A stretch of 27,603 bases of DNA from contig JBJHBY010000011.1 in assembly GCA_050485745.1 (NCBI GenBank), positions 1 to 27,603 on the forward strand. Direction: 5' to 3'. Shown one piece after another: positions 7,937 to 15,076 of the stretch (position 1 is its first letter; each line of letters opens with the position of its first letter). The translations under genes and the position numbers were made by a program. Origin of the DNA: JBJHBY01 sp050485745. GTDB lineage: Bacteria > Pseudomonadota > Gammaproteobacteria > Pseudomonadales > CAMLJR01. The notes below the pieces were generated by a model. It worked only from the letters and a program-made list of their open reading frames with translations. It was not told the DNA's origin and searched no databases.

Positions 7937-8635
7937 TCAGTCCAGTGTGCCGAACATCTTGTCATATAGCAGGGTGATGGTGGCGTAGTTGCCCTTGTGC
8001 ATGTTCTCGTGGTGCACGGCATGCTTCTTCGTGATCCAGGTCAGGGTTCTGAACGGGAAGTAGGGCAGGTCCACCTTGTTGTGGTTGATCAGGTTCAGCT
8101 GCGTAAACACCAGAAAGGTGATCACGATCGTGGCCACGTGGAACGGCCCTATCAGGGGGGCGAGCAGTGCCGTGGTGCCGAGGAAAAGGCCCACGCCAAT
8201 GGCGATCTCCACATGGTGCACATAGTGCGCATCGATGTGGGTGATATCCCGCGCCTGGTGGTGTACCGCATGGACCCGACGCAAATAGCCCTGACCATGG
8301 AACAGGAAGCGATGGGTCAGGTAGTAGAAGAAGTCATACACCATCAGGATAGCGAATACGTGTGCGGCAATCAGCCACAACGGCTGCGCCTGCAGAGTCA
8401 GGATGAAGGGCGCTACGCCGATGAAAAAAACCAGGTTAATGCCCAGGCCGACCTTGCGGCCTTTTTCCAGCACCGGGCGGTACTTGGGCTTGGCTTTCTT
8501 GACCTTGTCCTCGGCCAGGTTCTGCTCCCGGGTTTTGCGCAGCGCCGGAACCTTGAACACCAGATACTTGCCGATGATGGTAAGGCCGATCACCAGTGCC
8601 AGCGTCAGCAGGGCGGCCTGCCAGTTGTAGGTCAT
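7937..8635 (-). CDS. Fatty acid hydroxylase / sterol desaturase superfamily membrane protein, copy 2
   Basis: A 232-residue paralogue of the next gene, the same length and collinear throughout. It keeps HRFLFH, HAVHH and HAVHHENMH, so the di-iron site looks intact. Where copy 1 has YVHPMET, this copy has YVHHVEI, replacing a proline next to a conserved histidine. The C-terminal 34 residues are identical to copy 1, and 70 bp within that part are identical in DNA (7974-8043 here, 7228-7297 there), while the rest has diverged. The ATG at 8635 has a strong GAGGAG ribosome site. It is the first gene after the minus-strand promoter at 8772-8800, with a GC-rich leader of roughly 130 bases. Probable role: lipid, terpenoid or sterol-like hydroxylation. 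Confidence 0.88.
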   Translation of the reverse strand: MTYNWQAALLTLALVIGLTIIGKYLVFKVPALRKTREQNLAEDKVKKAKPKYRPVLEKGRKVGLGINLVFFIGVAPFILTLQAQPLWLIAAHVFAILMVYDFFYYLTHRFLFHGQGYLRRVHAVHHQARDITHIDAHYVHHVEIAIGVGLFLGTTALLAPLIGPFHVATIVITFLVFTQLNLINHNKVDLPYFPFRTLTWITKKHAVHHENMHKGNYATITLLYDKMFGTLD

Positions 8636-8771
8636 GTCTCGTACTCCTCCTCATGTGCAGGGCGGCGCAGTTCCGCGGTGCCGCCTGGCCGATCGCCCGG
8701 GGTTCTTCCCGCCCCGGTCCCGATCCCCCCGGGCGGGTTCGATCCTGCCCTGTTGCGGGGTTGTCGGGGTC

Positions 8772-8800
8772 AGGATAAGGCGCCCCGATAAAATAGTCAA
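8772..8800 (-). promoter_or_regulatory. Sigma70-type promoter for the hydroxylase pair
   Basis: On the minus strand, TTGACT (8800-8795) and TATCCT (8777-8772) are separated by exactly 17 bp. Transcription would start near 8765 and read into the hydroxylase gene starting at 8635. Its -35 box forms one arm of the GTCAA-N6-TTGAC inverted repeat shared with the plus-strand promoter. Confidence 0.6.
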
Positions 8801-8806
8801 CCATGC

Positions 8807-8836
8807 TTGACGTATCGGTCGCGCAGTCTTTACTAT
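8807..8836 (+). promoter_or_regulatory. Sigma70-type promoter for the dehydrogenase operon
   Basis: TTGACG (8807-8812) and TACTAT (8831-8836) are separated by 18 bp and point toward the dehydrogenase gene at 8941, leaving a leader of roughly 100 bases. The -35 boxes of this promoter and the divergent one are only 6 bp apart. Confidence 0.55.
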
Positions 8837-8940
8837 CGGTGCCACAGGGTGTTTGCTATGGTCGCTGGACCCGATGGCACTGCCGCTGGACGGCAGACCA
8901 GGAGCGCGCAGAATACGCCAGATAACAAGAGGAGCAGCAC

Positions 8941-9795
8941 ATGTCCAAGCACAAGGTTGGATTTATCGGTCTGGGCAATATCGGGGGGCCGATGGCGGCC
9001 AACCTGATCGGAGGTGACTTCCAGCTCACGGTGTTTGACGTCTCCAGCGAAGCTCTGGAGACTTTTGCCGCGAAGGGGGCCAGGGTAGCGGCCAGCCCCG
9101 CGGAACTGGCTACCGAGGCGGATATCATAGGCATCTGCGTGCGCGACGACCGCGATGTGGACGCGGTGCTGGGTGGTGCCGATGGCCTGCTTGCGGGTGT
9201 GGGCCCGGGCGCCGTCATCGCTATCCACAGCACGGTGACCCACGACGGCCTGCACCGCTGGCACGCCCAGGCCGCGGAGCGCGGCGTCATGCTGATCGAT
9301 GCCCCCATCACCGGGGGAGCCCAGGGCGCCACCGACCGCGCTCTTTGCTACATGGTCGGCGGCCCCGCCGAAGTGGTCGAGCGCTGCCGCCCGGTGTTCG
9401 GCACCTCCGCACAAAAGATCGTCCACGCGGGCGAGCTGGGCGCTGGCATGGCCCTGAAGATGTGCAACAACATGATGACCTATGCCGCCTTCACCGCAAT
9501 TCACGAAGCGGCGAAACTGGCCGAGGCCTGTGGCCTGTCCATCGACGTGCTGTACGAGGTGGGCCAGTCCAATGGTGTGGTCACCGAGCAGATGCATCGC
9601 TTCATCAGTAACCGCGAAAGCCTGGCGAAGGCCTGCAGTGCCGAGGATATGGCCAAGCTGTTCGGGCCCTTTGGCGCCCTCGCCGAAAAGGACCTGGACG
9701 CGGCCCTGGCCACCGCCGCGCAGAAGCAGGTGGAGTTGCCCGCCGCAGCCTTCAATCGGGGGCTGATCAACAAGGTCTTTCTGAAGCAGTACTGA
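8941..9795 (+). CDS. NAD(P)-dependent beta-hydroxyacid dehydrogenase (3-hydroxyisobutyrate dehydrogenase family)
   Basis: A 284-residue soluble dehydrogenase of the HIBADH/6-phosphogluconate dehydrogenase-like family, which oxidises beta-hydroxy acids to semialdehydes. The N-terminal Rossmann motif is VGFIGLGNIGGPMAANL. The substrate-binding DAPVSGG motif appears as DAPITGGAQGA, with Thr in place of Ser, and the catalytic Lys is K173 in GAGMALKMCNN. The ATG at 8941 has a GAGGAG ribosome site 5 bases upstream. It is the first gene of a plus-strand set with an aldehyde dehydrogenase and an SDR, which fits stepwise oxidation of an alcohol to an aldehyde and then an acid. The Thr change and gene context argue against simple valine breakdown as its role, but the true substrate is unknown. 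Confidence 0.85.
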   Translation: MSKHKVGFIGLGNIGGPMAANLIGGDFQLTVFDVSSEALETFAAKGARVAASPAELATEADIIGICVRDDRDVDAVLGGADGLLAGVGPGAVIAIHSTVTHDGLHRWHAQAAERGVMLIDAPITGGAQGATDRALCYMVGGPAEVVERCRPVFGTSAQKIVHAGELGAGMALKMCNNMMTYAAFTAIHEAAKLAEACGLSIDVLYEVGQSNGVVTEQMHRFISNRESLAKACSAEDMAKLFGPFGALAEKDLDAALATAAQKQVELPAAAFNRGLINKVFLKQY

Positions 9796-9825
9796 GTCCG
9801 GAAACAGACGCCGGACCACGTCCGG
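9796..9825 (+). promoter_or_regulatory. Intercistronic repeat able to form two alternative hairpins
   Basis: Three 6-base blocks lie between the first two genes of the operon: GTCCGG (9796-9801), CCGGAC (9811-9816) and GTCCGG (9820-9825). The middle block can pair with either neighbour but not with both, giving a 9-base loop or a 3-base loop. There is no T-run, so this is not a classic terminator. Confidence 0.4.
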
Positions 9826-9866
9826 TGAATCATTCAATTCAATGACAGAGCAGGACGGAGGAATAC

Positions 9867-11339
9867 ATGGCTGAGCTGGCTGCGGAGGCACGCATGCTGA
9901 TCGACGGCAAACTGGTGCCGGCGATCTCCGGGCGCGAGTACGACAATATCAACCCCGCCAATGGCGAGGTCATCGGTCGCGTCGCCGACGCCGGCCCTGC
10001 GGATATGGAAGCGGCCATCGCCGCGGCCCATCGCGCCTTCCACGAGACGGACTGGAGCAGCAATCACGCCTTTCGCGCCAAGTGCCTGCGCCAGCTCAAG
10101 GCGGGCCTGGAATCGGTAAAGGATTCTTTCCTCGAGCAAGTCGTGGCCGAGGTCGGCACCACCCGCGGTGTTGCCATGGGGCCGCAGTGCTGGGGGCCGA
10201 TCGGGATGATCGACTGGACGGTCGATTTCCTGGAGAAGTTCCAGTGGCAGCGCGATATCGGTGAGAGTGAGGTGATGGGTATCCACAGCCGGCGCCTGGT
10301 GTTCAAGGAGCCCGCCGGGGTGGTGGCGGCAGTCACCCCCTGGAACTTCCCGGTGCAGATCAACCTGGCCAAGATCATTCCCGCCCTGGCCTCTGGCTGC
10401 ACGGTGGTGCTCAAGCCGGCTCCGGATACGCCCTGGTGTGCCACCATGATCGGCCGCGTGGTGGCCGAGATGACGGATATCCCGCCGGGCGTGCTCAACG
10501 TGGTCACCGCCAGTGATCCGGCGGAGGTCGGGCAGATACTGGTCACCGATCCCCGTGTCGATGTGGTGTCCTTCACCGGCTCCACCCAGGTCGGGCGCCA
10601 TATCATGGCGGCAGCCGCCCCCACGCTGAAGAAAGTGTTTCTCGAACTCGGCGGTAAATCCGCCAATATCATTCTCGATGACGCGGACTTCGGCAGCGCC
10701 CTGCTCAGTTCCCTCGGTGTCTGCTTCCATGCCGGCCAGGGTTGCGCCATCGCCACGCGCCTGTTGATTCCCGAGAACCGCAAGCAGGAGGTCGAGGAGC
10801 TGCTGAAGCAGTACTTCGGCTTTATCCAGTATGGCGATCCGGACAGCGTCGACCAGATCATGGGCCCGCTGGTCAACCGCAAGCAGCAGCAGCGGGTGCT
10901 GGACTATATCGAAATCGGCAAGCAGGAGGGTGCGCGCCTGCTGCTCGGTGGCGGTGTCCCCGCCGGTCTCGAGCAGGGCTGCTATGTCGAGCCAACCGTG
11001 TTCATGGACGTGAGCAACGACATGCGCATTGCCCAGGAAGAGATCTTCGGGCCGGTGCTGGTGGTGATCACCTACAAGGACGAGGAGGACGCGATCCGTA
11101 TCGCCAACGACAGCATCTACGGCCTCTCCGGCATGGTGACATCCGCCGATGAAGCCCGCGCCCTGCGTGTGGCCTCACGTCTGCGTACCGGCACGGTGAA
11201 CGTGAATGGCGGTAATTTCCTCGGGCCCGACGCCCCCTTCGGTGGCTACAAGCACAGCGGTATCGGCCGTGAGATGGGGCCGGAGGGTTTCGAGGAGTAT
11301 CTCGAAACCAAAACCGTCGCCATCGGCATTCAGCAGTAG
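9867..11339 (+). CDS. Aldehyde dehydrogenase, NAD(P)-dependent
   Basis: A 490-residue enzyme of the ALDH superfamily, full length, oxidising an aldehyde to its carboxylic acid in the cytoplasm. Key motifs: PWNFPVQINLAKIIPALASG with the oxyanion Asn, the FTGSTQVG nucleotide loop, catalytic Glu260 in LELGGKSAN, nucleophile Cys293 in FHAGQGCAIATRL, and EEIFGPVL. The ATG at 9867 has a GGAGG ribosome site. It lies 71 bp after the dehydrogenase gene and 70 bp before the SDR, probably in one transcript. With those partners it could complete alcohol-aldehyde-acid oxidation, perhaps of products made by the nearby hydroxylases. Substrate not deducible. Confidence 0.9.
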   Translation: MAELAAEARMLIDGKLVPAISGREYDNINPANGEVIGRVADAGPADMEAAIAAAHRAFHETDWSSNHAFRAKCLRQLKAGLESVKDSFLEQVVAEVGTTRGVAMGPQCWGPIGMIDWTVDFLEKFQWQRDIGESEVMGIHSRRLVFKEPAGVVAAVTPWNFPVQINLAKIIPALASGCTVVLKPAPDTPWCATMIGRVVAEMTDIPPGVLNVVTASDPAEVGQILVTDPRVDVVSFTGSTQVGRHIMAAAAPTLKKVFLELGGKSANIILDDADFGSALLSSLGVCFHAGQGCAIATRLLIPENRKQEVEELLKQYFGFIQYGDPDSVDQIMGPLVNRKQQQRVLDYIEIGKQEGARLLLGGGVPAGLEQGCYVEPTVFMDVSNDMRIAQEEIFGPVLVVITYKDEEDAIRIANDSIYGLSGMVTSADEARALRVASRLRTGTVNVNGGNFLGPDAPFGGYKHSGIGREMGPEGFEEYLETKTVAIGIQQ

Positions 11340-11356
11340 ACCGCACCTCGCCAGCC

Positions 11357-11379
11357 CGCTCCCCGCGAGACGGGGAGCG
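11357..11379 (+). promoter_or_regulatory. Intercistronic stem-loop between ALDH and SDR genes
   Basis: CGCTCCCCG (11357-11365) and CGGGGAGCG (11371-11379) form a perfect 9-bp GC-rich stem with a 5-base loop, ending 30 bp before the SDR start. No T-run follows. It may lower SDR expression or protect the upstream message from 3' decay. Confidence 0.45.
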
Positions 11380-11409
11380 CGGCGCCCAACCCGTGACAAG
11401 GAGTACAGC

Positions 11410-12156
11410 ATGGATTTTTCAGGCAAGACGATCATTGTGACCGGCGCCGGTGGCGGCATCGGTGAAGGCTATGCCAGGGTCTGCGCGGCCCAGGGCATGA
11501 ATGTGGTGATCGCCGAACTCAGTGAGGCCGGTGGCCAGCGCGTGGCCGAAGAGATCAAGGCCGCTGGCGGCAAGGCCCTGTTCGTGAAGACCGACGTCGG
11601 CGACGAGGCCTCGGCCCGGGCCTGCGCCGATGCCGCGGTGAAGGCGTTTGGCGGCATTGATTACCTGATCAACAACGCCGCGATTTTTGGCGACATGCAG
11701 ATGGCGGGGTATCTCGATGTGGATCTCGCCTACCTCGAGAAATTCATGCGCATCAATGCCCATGGCTGCCTGATCATGACCCGTGCGGTGGTCGATCACA
11801 TGGTCAAGCGTGGCGGTGGCTCGATCATCAATCAGTCGTCCACCGCGGCCTGGATGGGGGCGGGCTACTACAGCGTGGCCAAGCTGACCATGAACGGCAT
11901 CACCCAGAGCCTGGCGCGCGAACTGGGGCCGCGCAACATCCGTATCAATGCCATCGCACCCGGCCCGACCGAGACCGCGGCCCTGCAGAAGACCGCGGGT
12001 GACTACGCGAAGGAAATGATCAAGACCATGCCCCTGGGTCGCCTCGGCCAGCCGCAGGACATGGCCGACGCCGCGCTGTTTCTGCTCTCCGACCAGGCCA
12101 GCTGGATCACCGGCCACATCCTCAATGTCGACGGCGGCCAATTCATGCGGCCGTAG
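11410..12156 (+). CDS. Short-chain dehydrogenase/reductase (SDR)
   Basis: A 248-residue classical SDR that interconverts alcohols and ketones with NAD(P)H. It has the cofactor motif TGAGGGIG (residues 11-18), the NNA motif in LINNAAIF, and the catalytic pair Tyr154 and Lys158 in YSVAK. Ser144 in NQSSTAAW is the likely third catalytic residue. It lies 10 residues before the Tyr, whereas 13 is usual (as in FabG), so the loop is three residues short. I believe this is typical of one SDR subfamily and not a defect. The ATG at 11410 follows AAGGAG; the frame is open back to 11206 inside the ALDH gene but that part is not used. It is the last gene of the operon, and a palindromic REP-like element follows its stop. 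Confidence 0.88.
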   Translation: MDFSGKTIIVTGAGGGIGEGYARVCAAQGMNVVIAELSEAGGQRVAEEIKAAGGKALFVKTDVGDEASARACADAAVKAFGGIDYLINNAAIFGDMQMAGYLDVDLAYLEKFMRINAHGCLIMTRAVVDHMVKRGGGSIINQSSTAAWMGAGYYSVAKLTMNGITQSLARELGPRNIRINAIAPGPTETAALQKTAGDYAKEMIKTMPLGRLGQPQDMADAALFLLSDQASWITGHILNVDGGQFMRP

Positions 12157-12166
12157 GGGTGACGCC

Positions 12167-12256
12167 GGGTTACGCCGCTGCGCAGCTAACCCAGCCTACG
12201 TGTGCGGCCTGTTGCGCCCGGGCTCGTAGGCTGGGTTAGCGCAAAGCGCGTAACCC
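12167..12256. repeat. REP-like palindromic element
   Basis: A 90-bp palindromic unit follows the SDR stop. The inner arms GCTAACCCAGCCTACG (12185-12200) and CGTAGGCTGGGTTAGC (12225-12240) match perfectly over 16 bp. The outer arms GGGTTACGC (12167-12175) and GCGTAACCC (12248-12256) match over 9 bp. The CGTAGGCTGGGTTAGCGCAA-type wording is one I recognise as a dispersed repeat in many proteobacterial genomes, usually between genes. It separates the convergent SDR and OYE-family genes and may also act as a bidirectional transcript end. The remaining gap to 12330 shows no other structure. Confidence 0.75.
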
Positions 12257-12329
12257 AACGCTCTTGGCATCATCAGGTCCCGTGCCGCGGCCGTGTCGAG
12301 CCTTCCCTGCCGGTGGTGTCGTCGCGCTA

Positions 12330-14384
12330 CTACAGCGAGTGGGCGACGCTGTTGCCCTCGTACACCGCTTTCACAATCAACCCCAGGCCGGTGCAATCCC
12401 CCGCCGTATGGCACGATAGCCCCGCAGCGCGCAGCGCCTCGTACAGAGAGGTTTCCGCCACGGGCTCCCCCGTGACCACGACTGAATCCGCCGCGGTCAC
12501 ACACTCGCCACCCCGGCGCAGTGTCACCACACCCGCCGCGGTGATGGCCTTGAAACGGATATGGGTGTTGATCGACACCTTGAGCCGCTCCAGCCGTTGC
12601 TCGTGCTCCAGGCGGCGCTTGGGACCAATCTCGGAGGCGATCTTTTCGCCATCGGTCAGTACCGTCACCTGACGCCCGCGCCGGGCCAGGAACTCGGCGA
12701 GTTCGATCGCCGCCAGGTCGGCGCCGATCAGCACCACGCGGCGCCCCAGTGGCAGCCAGGTGCTGGCGGCGCGGCGCAGTGCAGCGGGGGTCAGGTGGCG
12801 GTCTATCAGCGGCCCGGTGACGCGGATGCCCAGCCGTGCCCAGGCGGGCAGGGCGGGTGCGGGCTGCTGCAGGTGGCCGTTGGCGATCTGGCGCAGCTGG
12901 GCGCCGGTAAGCACATGGGGCAGGTCGATTCCGGGCAGCGACGGCAGCGCCAGGGTGGCGCCGGTGGCGACCACTACCTCGTCCGGAGACAGGGCCTGGA
13001 TCTCCACGACGGTGGCCTCCGCACCCAGGCGCACATCGATGGGCAGGCGCTGCATCTCGCCCAGCAGATAATTCAGAAAGCGCTCGTTATCGCTGTGCAC
13101 GGTGGCGGCGAGAAACAGTGAGCCGCCCAGGCGGCGCTGGCGCTCGAGCAGGGTGACGCGGTGACCGCGTTCGCAGGCCACCCGGGCGGCCTCCATACCG
13201 GCAGGGCCGCCACCGATGACCACCACATGCTTGCTGCGGGGCGCCCTGGCGTAGTTGAGCTGTCCTTCGCGACCGGTGGCGGCGTTGACCGCGCAGTGCA
13301 TATTGGCGTCGAAGGGGGCGAGGAACATCGAGTCGATGCAGTTCTGGCAGGAGATGCAGCGGCGGATGCGGTCGAGCTGCCCGGCGGCGGTCTTCTCGGG
13401 GATGCGGGGGTCGGCCAGGAAGGGGCGGCCCATGACGATCATGTCGACCCGGTCTTCCTGCAGGATCTGCTCGGCGTACTCCGGGTCGAGAATGCGACCC
13501 ACCGCCATCACCGGTACGTCGACCACCCGGCGGATGGCCTCCGCCGCGGGCAGGTTGAAGCCATCGGGGGTGTCGGGCCCGCAGATCATCTGCGATACCA
13601 TCGGGTCGCTGACGCCACCGCTGACGTGAAAGGCATCGACGCCGGCCTCGACCAGCAGGGGGGCAATCACCGCCGTATCGTCGCTGTCGCGGCCGCCGGG
13701 GATGCGTTCGAAACCGGAAATGCGCAGGGTGACGGGAAAGTCCTGTCCGGCGACGGCCTTGATGCGACGCAGCACCCGCACCAGCAGGCGTGTGCGGTTC
13801 TCCGCGGTGTCCGCCCCGTATTCGTCCATGCGTTTGTTCTTCAGCGGCGTCAGAAAGCAGCCAAGAAGCATGTAGGCATGCGCGGCATGCAGCTCAATGC
13901 CATCGTAGCCGGCTTCCCGGGCGCGGCGCGCACCCTGGGCATACAGCTCGACGATGTCGTCGAGCTCGCTGATGGCCAGCTCGCGGCCGGGCAAGCCGGT
14001 GCAGGCACCGACGCCGGCACTGGGGCCGACCGCGGGTTCGCCGCGATAGAACAGGGCCATCGACTCCGGGCCGGGGTGGGTAAGCTGTGGCTGGACTTTG
14101 GCACCGTGGGCGTGGATGGCCTCGACCAGGCGGCGGTGGGCGGGGATGACCTCATCGCAGCCCAGGGTCATGGACTGGGGCTGGTATTTGTGGGTGACAT
14201 CCACGGTGCACACTTCCACCGTGATCAGCCCGACACCGCCGCGGGCACGCTCCACCAGATAGTCGATCAGGCGCTGCGAGGGCGCCTGGTCATCCTCGTT
14301 GGCGTAGTTGGTAGTCATCGCCGACATGACCCAACGGTTTTTCACCGTCATGCCACCGATGCTGATCGGGCTGAACAGTTTCAT
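12330..14384 (-). CDS. FMN/[4Fe-4S]/dinucleotide-binding oxidoreductase (2,4-dienoyl-CoA reductase / trimethylamine dehydrogenase family)
   Basis: A 684-residue two-part flavoenzyme. Residues 1 to about 335 form an Old Yellow Enzyme-type FMN barrel (MKLFSPISIGGMTVKNRWVMSAM; HAAHAYMLLGCFLTPLKNKR; MGRPFLADP). Cys343, Cys346, Cys349 and Cys364 (CISCQNC, then 14 residues, then Cys) should hold the 4Fe-4S cluster. A C-terminal reductase half starts with VVVIGGGPAGMEAARV near residue 390. The CxxCxxC spacing resembles trimethylamine dehydrogenase more than E. coli FadH, which has CxxCxxxC. The second dinucleotide motif (VVLIGADLAAIELAEFLARRG) lacks most of the usual glycines. It probably reduces an enone or dienoyl-CoA, or oxidises an amine or alcohol. 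It is the last gene of the P450 operon, preceded by a hairpin. The ribosome site is weak. Confidence 0.87.
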   Translation of the reverse strand: MKLFSPISIGGMTVKNRWVMSAMTTNYANEDDQAPSQRLIDYLVERARGGVGLITVEVCTVDVTHKYQPQSMTLGCDEVIPAHRRLVEAIHAHGAKVQPQLTHPGPESMALFYRGEPAVGPSAGVGACTGLPGRELAISELDDIVELYAQGARRAREAGYDGIELHAAHAYMLLGCFLTPLKNKRMDEYGADTAENRTRLLVRVLRRIKAVAGQDFPVTLRISGFERIPGGRDSDDTAVIAPLLVEAGVDAFHVSGGVSDPMVSQMICGPDTPDGFNLPAAEAIRRVVDVPVMAVGRILDPEYAEQILQEDRVDMIVMGRPFLADPRIPEKTAAGQLDRIRRCISCQNCIDSMFLAPFDANMHCAVNAATGREGQLNYARAPRSKHVVVIGGGPAGMEAARVACERGHRVTLLERQRRLGGSLFLAATVHSDNERFLNYLLGEMQRLPIDVRLGAEATVVEIQALSPDEVVVATGATLALPSLPGIDLPHVLTGAQLRQIANGHLQQPAPALPAWARLGIRVTGPLIDRHLTPAALRRAASTWLPLGRRVVLIGADLAAIELAEFLARRGRQVTVLTDGEKIASEIGPKRRLEHEQRLERLKVSINTHIRFKAITAAGVVTLRRGGECVTAADSVVVTGEPVAETSLYEALRAAGLSCHTAGDCTGLGLIVKAVYEGNSVAHSL

Positions 14385-14425
14385 GCCATGTGTCCGCTGC
14401 TGATACTGGAGGCTTGCGTTGGCCT

Positions 14426-14466
14426 GAGGTCAATCTGCGGCACACGCGTATGCCGCAGATTGCCTC
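14426..14466 (-). promoter_or_regulatory. Intercistronic stem-loop upstream of the OYE-family gene
   Basis: CAATCTGCGGCA (14431-14442) and TGCCGCAGATTG (14451-14462) form a perfect 12-bp stem with an 8-base loop, extended by GAGG/CCTC past a single bulged T (14430). It begins 20 bp after the NTF2-like stop on the minus strand. No T-run follows, so it is more likely a processing, stability or attenuation element than a simple terminator. Confidence 0.5.
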
Positions 14467-14485
14467 AATGATGAATGGTGCCGGC

Positions 14486-14908
14486 TCAATGCTGGCCGGA
14501 TTGCTCCGCCACCTGCTGGGCGACCTTGTCGACGTCCCAGTAGGCCTTCAGGCTTTTCACCTTGCCCGCGTCGTTGACCTCGTAGATGGCGATCATCTCG
14601 ATGGCGGTCTTGAAGCCACCGATGGTGTTGGTGGCGGTGATGTCACAGGCGACAACGTGCTCGCCACAGGGAATTCGGCGGTGCGAGACAATGGTCAACT
14701 CGCCGGGGCCGATCATCAGGTCCCAGAAAGCGCCGATGCGCTCCTTGCCGTGGAAGCCCTCACCCTTCGGGTCATGCTCCGAGGGGCCGACCGGATCGTG
14801 GACCACGGCATCATCGGCAAACAGCGACAACCACTTTTCACGGTTGCCTGCCTGTGCATTGGCAATGGACTGGCGGTGTGCGCGAATCGCGAGGGTGTCG
14901 TCGTTCAT
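14486..14908 (-). CDS. NTF2-like / SnoaL-like domain protein (ketosteroid isomerase fold)
   Basis: A 140-residue protein made of a single NTF2-like alpha+beta cone. It shows an N-terminal helix ending in WLSLFADDAVVHDPVGPSEHDP, the GKERIGAFWD segment, and a C-terminal strand pattern IEMIAIYEVNDAGKVKSLKAYWD. The fold serves delta-5-3-ketosteroid isomerases, polyketide cyclases and many binding proteins, and the FADDAVVHDPVG pattern is typical of steroid-isomerase-annotated members. The role is suggested by context: isomerisation or binding of a ring intermediate made by the P450 and flavin monooxygenase. The ATG at 14908 has a GGGAG site. It lies 168 bp after the luciferase-like gene, and no other gene is visible in that gap. 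Confidence 0.82.
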   Translation of the reverse strand: MNDDTLAIRAHRQSIANAQAGNREKWLSLFADDAVVHDPVGPSEHDPKGEGFHGKERIGAFWDLMIGPGELTIVSHRRIPCGEHVVACDITATNTIGGFKTAIEMIAIYEVNDAGKVKSLKAYWDVDKVAQQVAEQSGQH

Positions 14909-15044
14909 GTGCGGATCTCCCGGGCGGTGTCGTTATGGGGTGCGTAGCGCGTTGAGGAGTGGCGCGCCAGGTCCTCGAGAATACCATGCAGGGCGGGGGC
15001 GCACAGAGCGACCGGGTACAGTGTTCTGGACTGGCGTGGATAAC

Positions 15045-15066
15045 GGCGGCGTGTCGCCACGCCGCC
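15045..15066 (-). terminator. Stem-loop after the luciferase-like gene, weak terminator candidate
   Basis: GGCGGCGTG (15045-15053) and CACGCCGCC (15058-15066) form a perfect 9-bp stem with a 4-base loop, starting 10 bp past the stop of the minus-strand monooxygenase gene. No run of T follows on the minus strand, so termination would be partial or factor-dependent. The rest of the 168-bp gap shows nothing else I can name. Confidence 0.45.
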
Positions 15067-15076
15067 ATCGCAGGCT

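Noticed and set aside
11836..11871. Only 10 residues between catalytic Ser and Tyr of the SDR, first read as a damaged active site.
   Set aside because: The NQSSTAAW...YYSVAK layout looks like a normal SDR subfamily with a shorter loop; all three catalytic residues remain.
13161..14471. Long plus-strand open frames opposite the OYE-family gene, and likewise 15110-16324 and 16492-17910 opposite the monooxygenase and P450.
   Set aside because: All are antisense shadows of clear protein families and show repetitive Gly/Ala/Asp/His-rich sequence without motifs.
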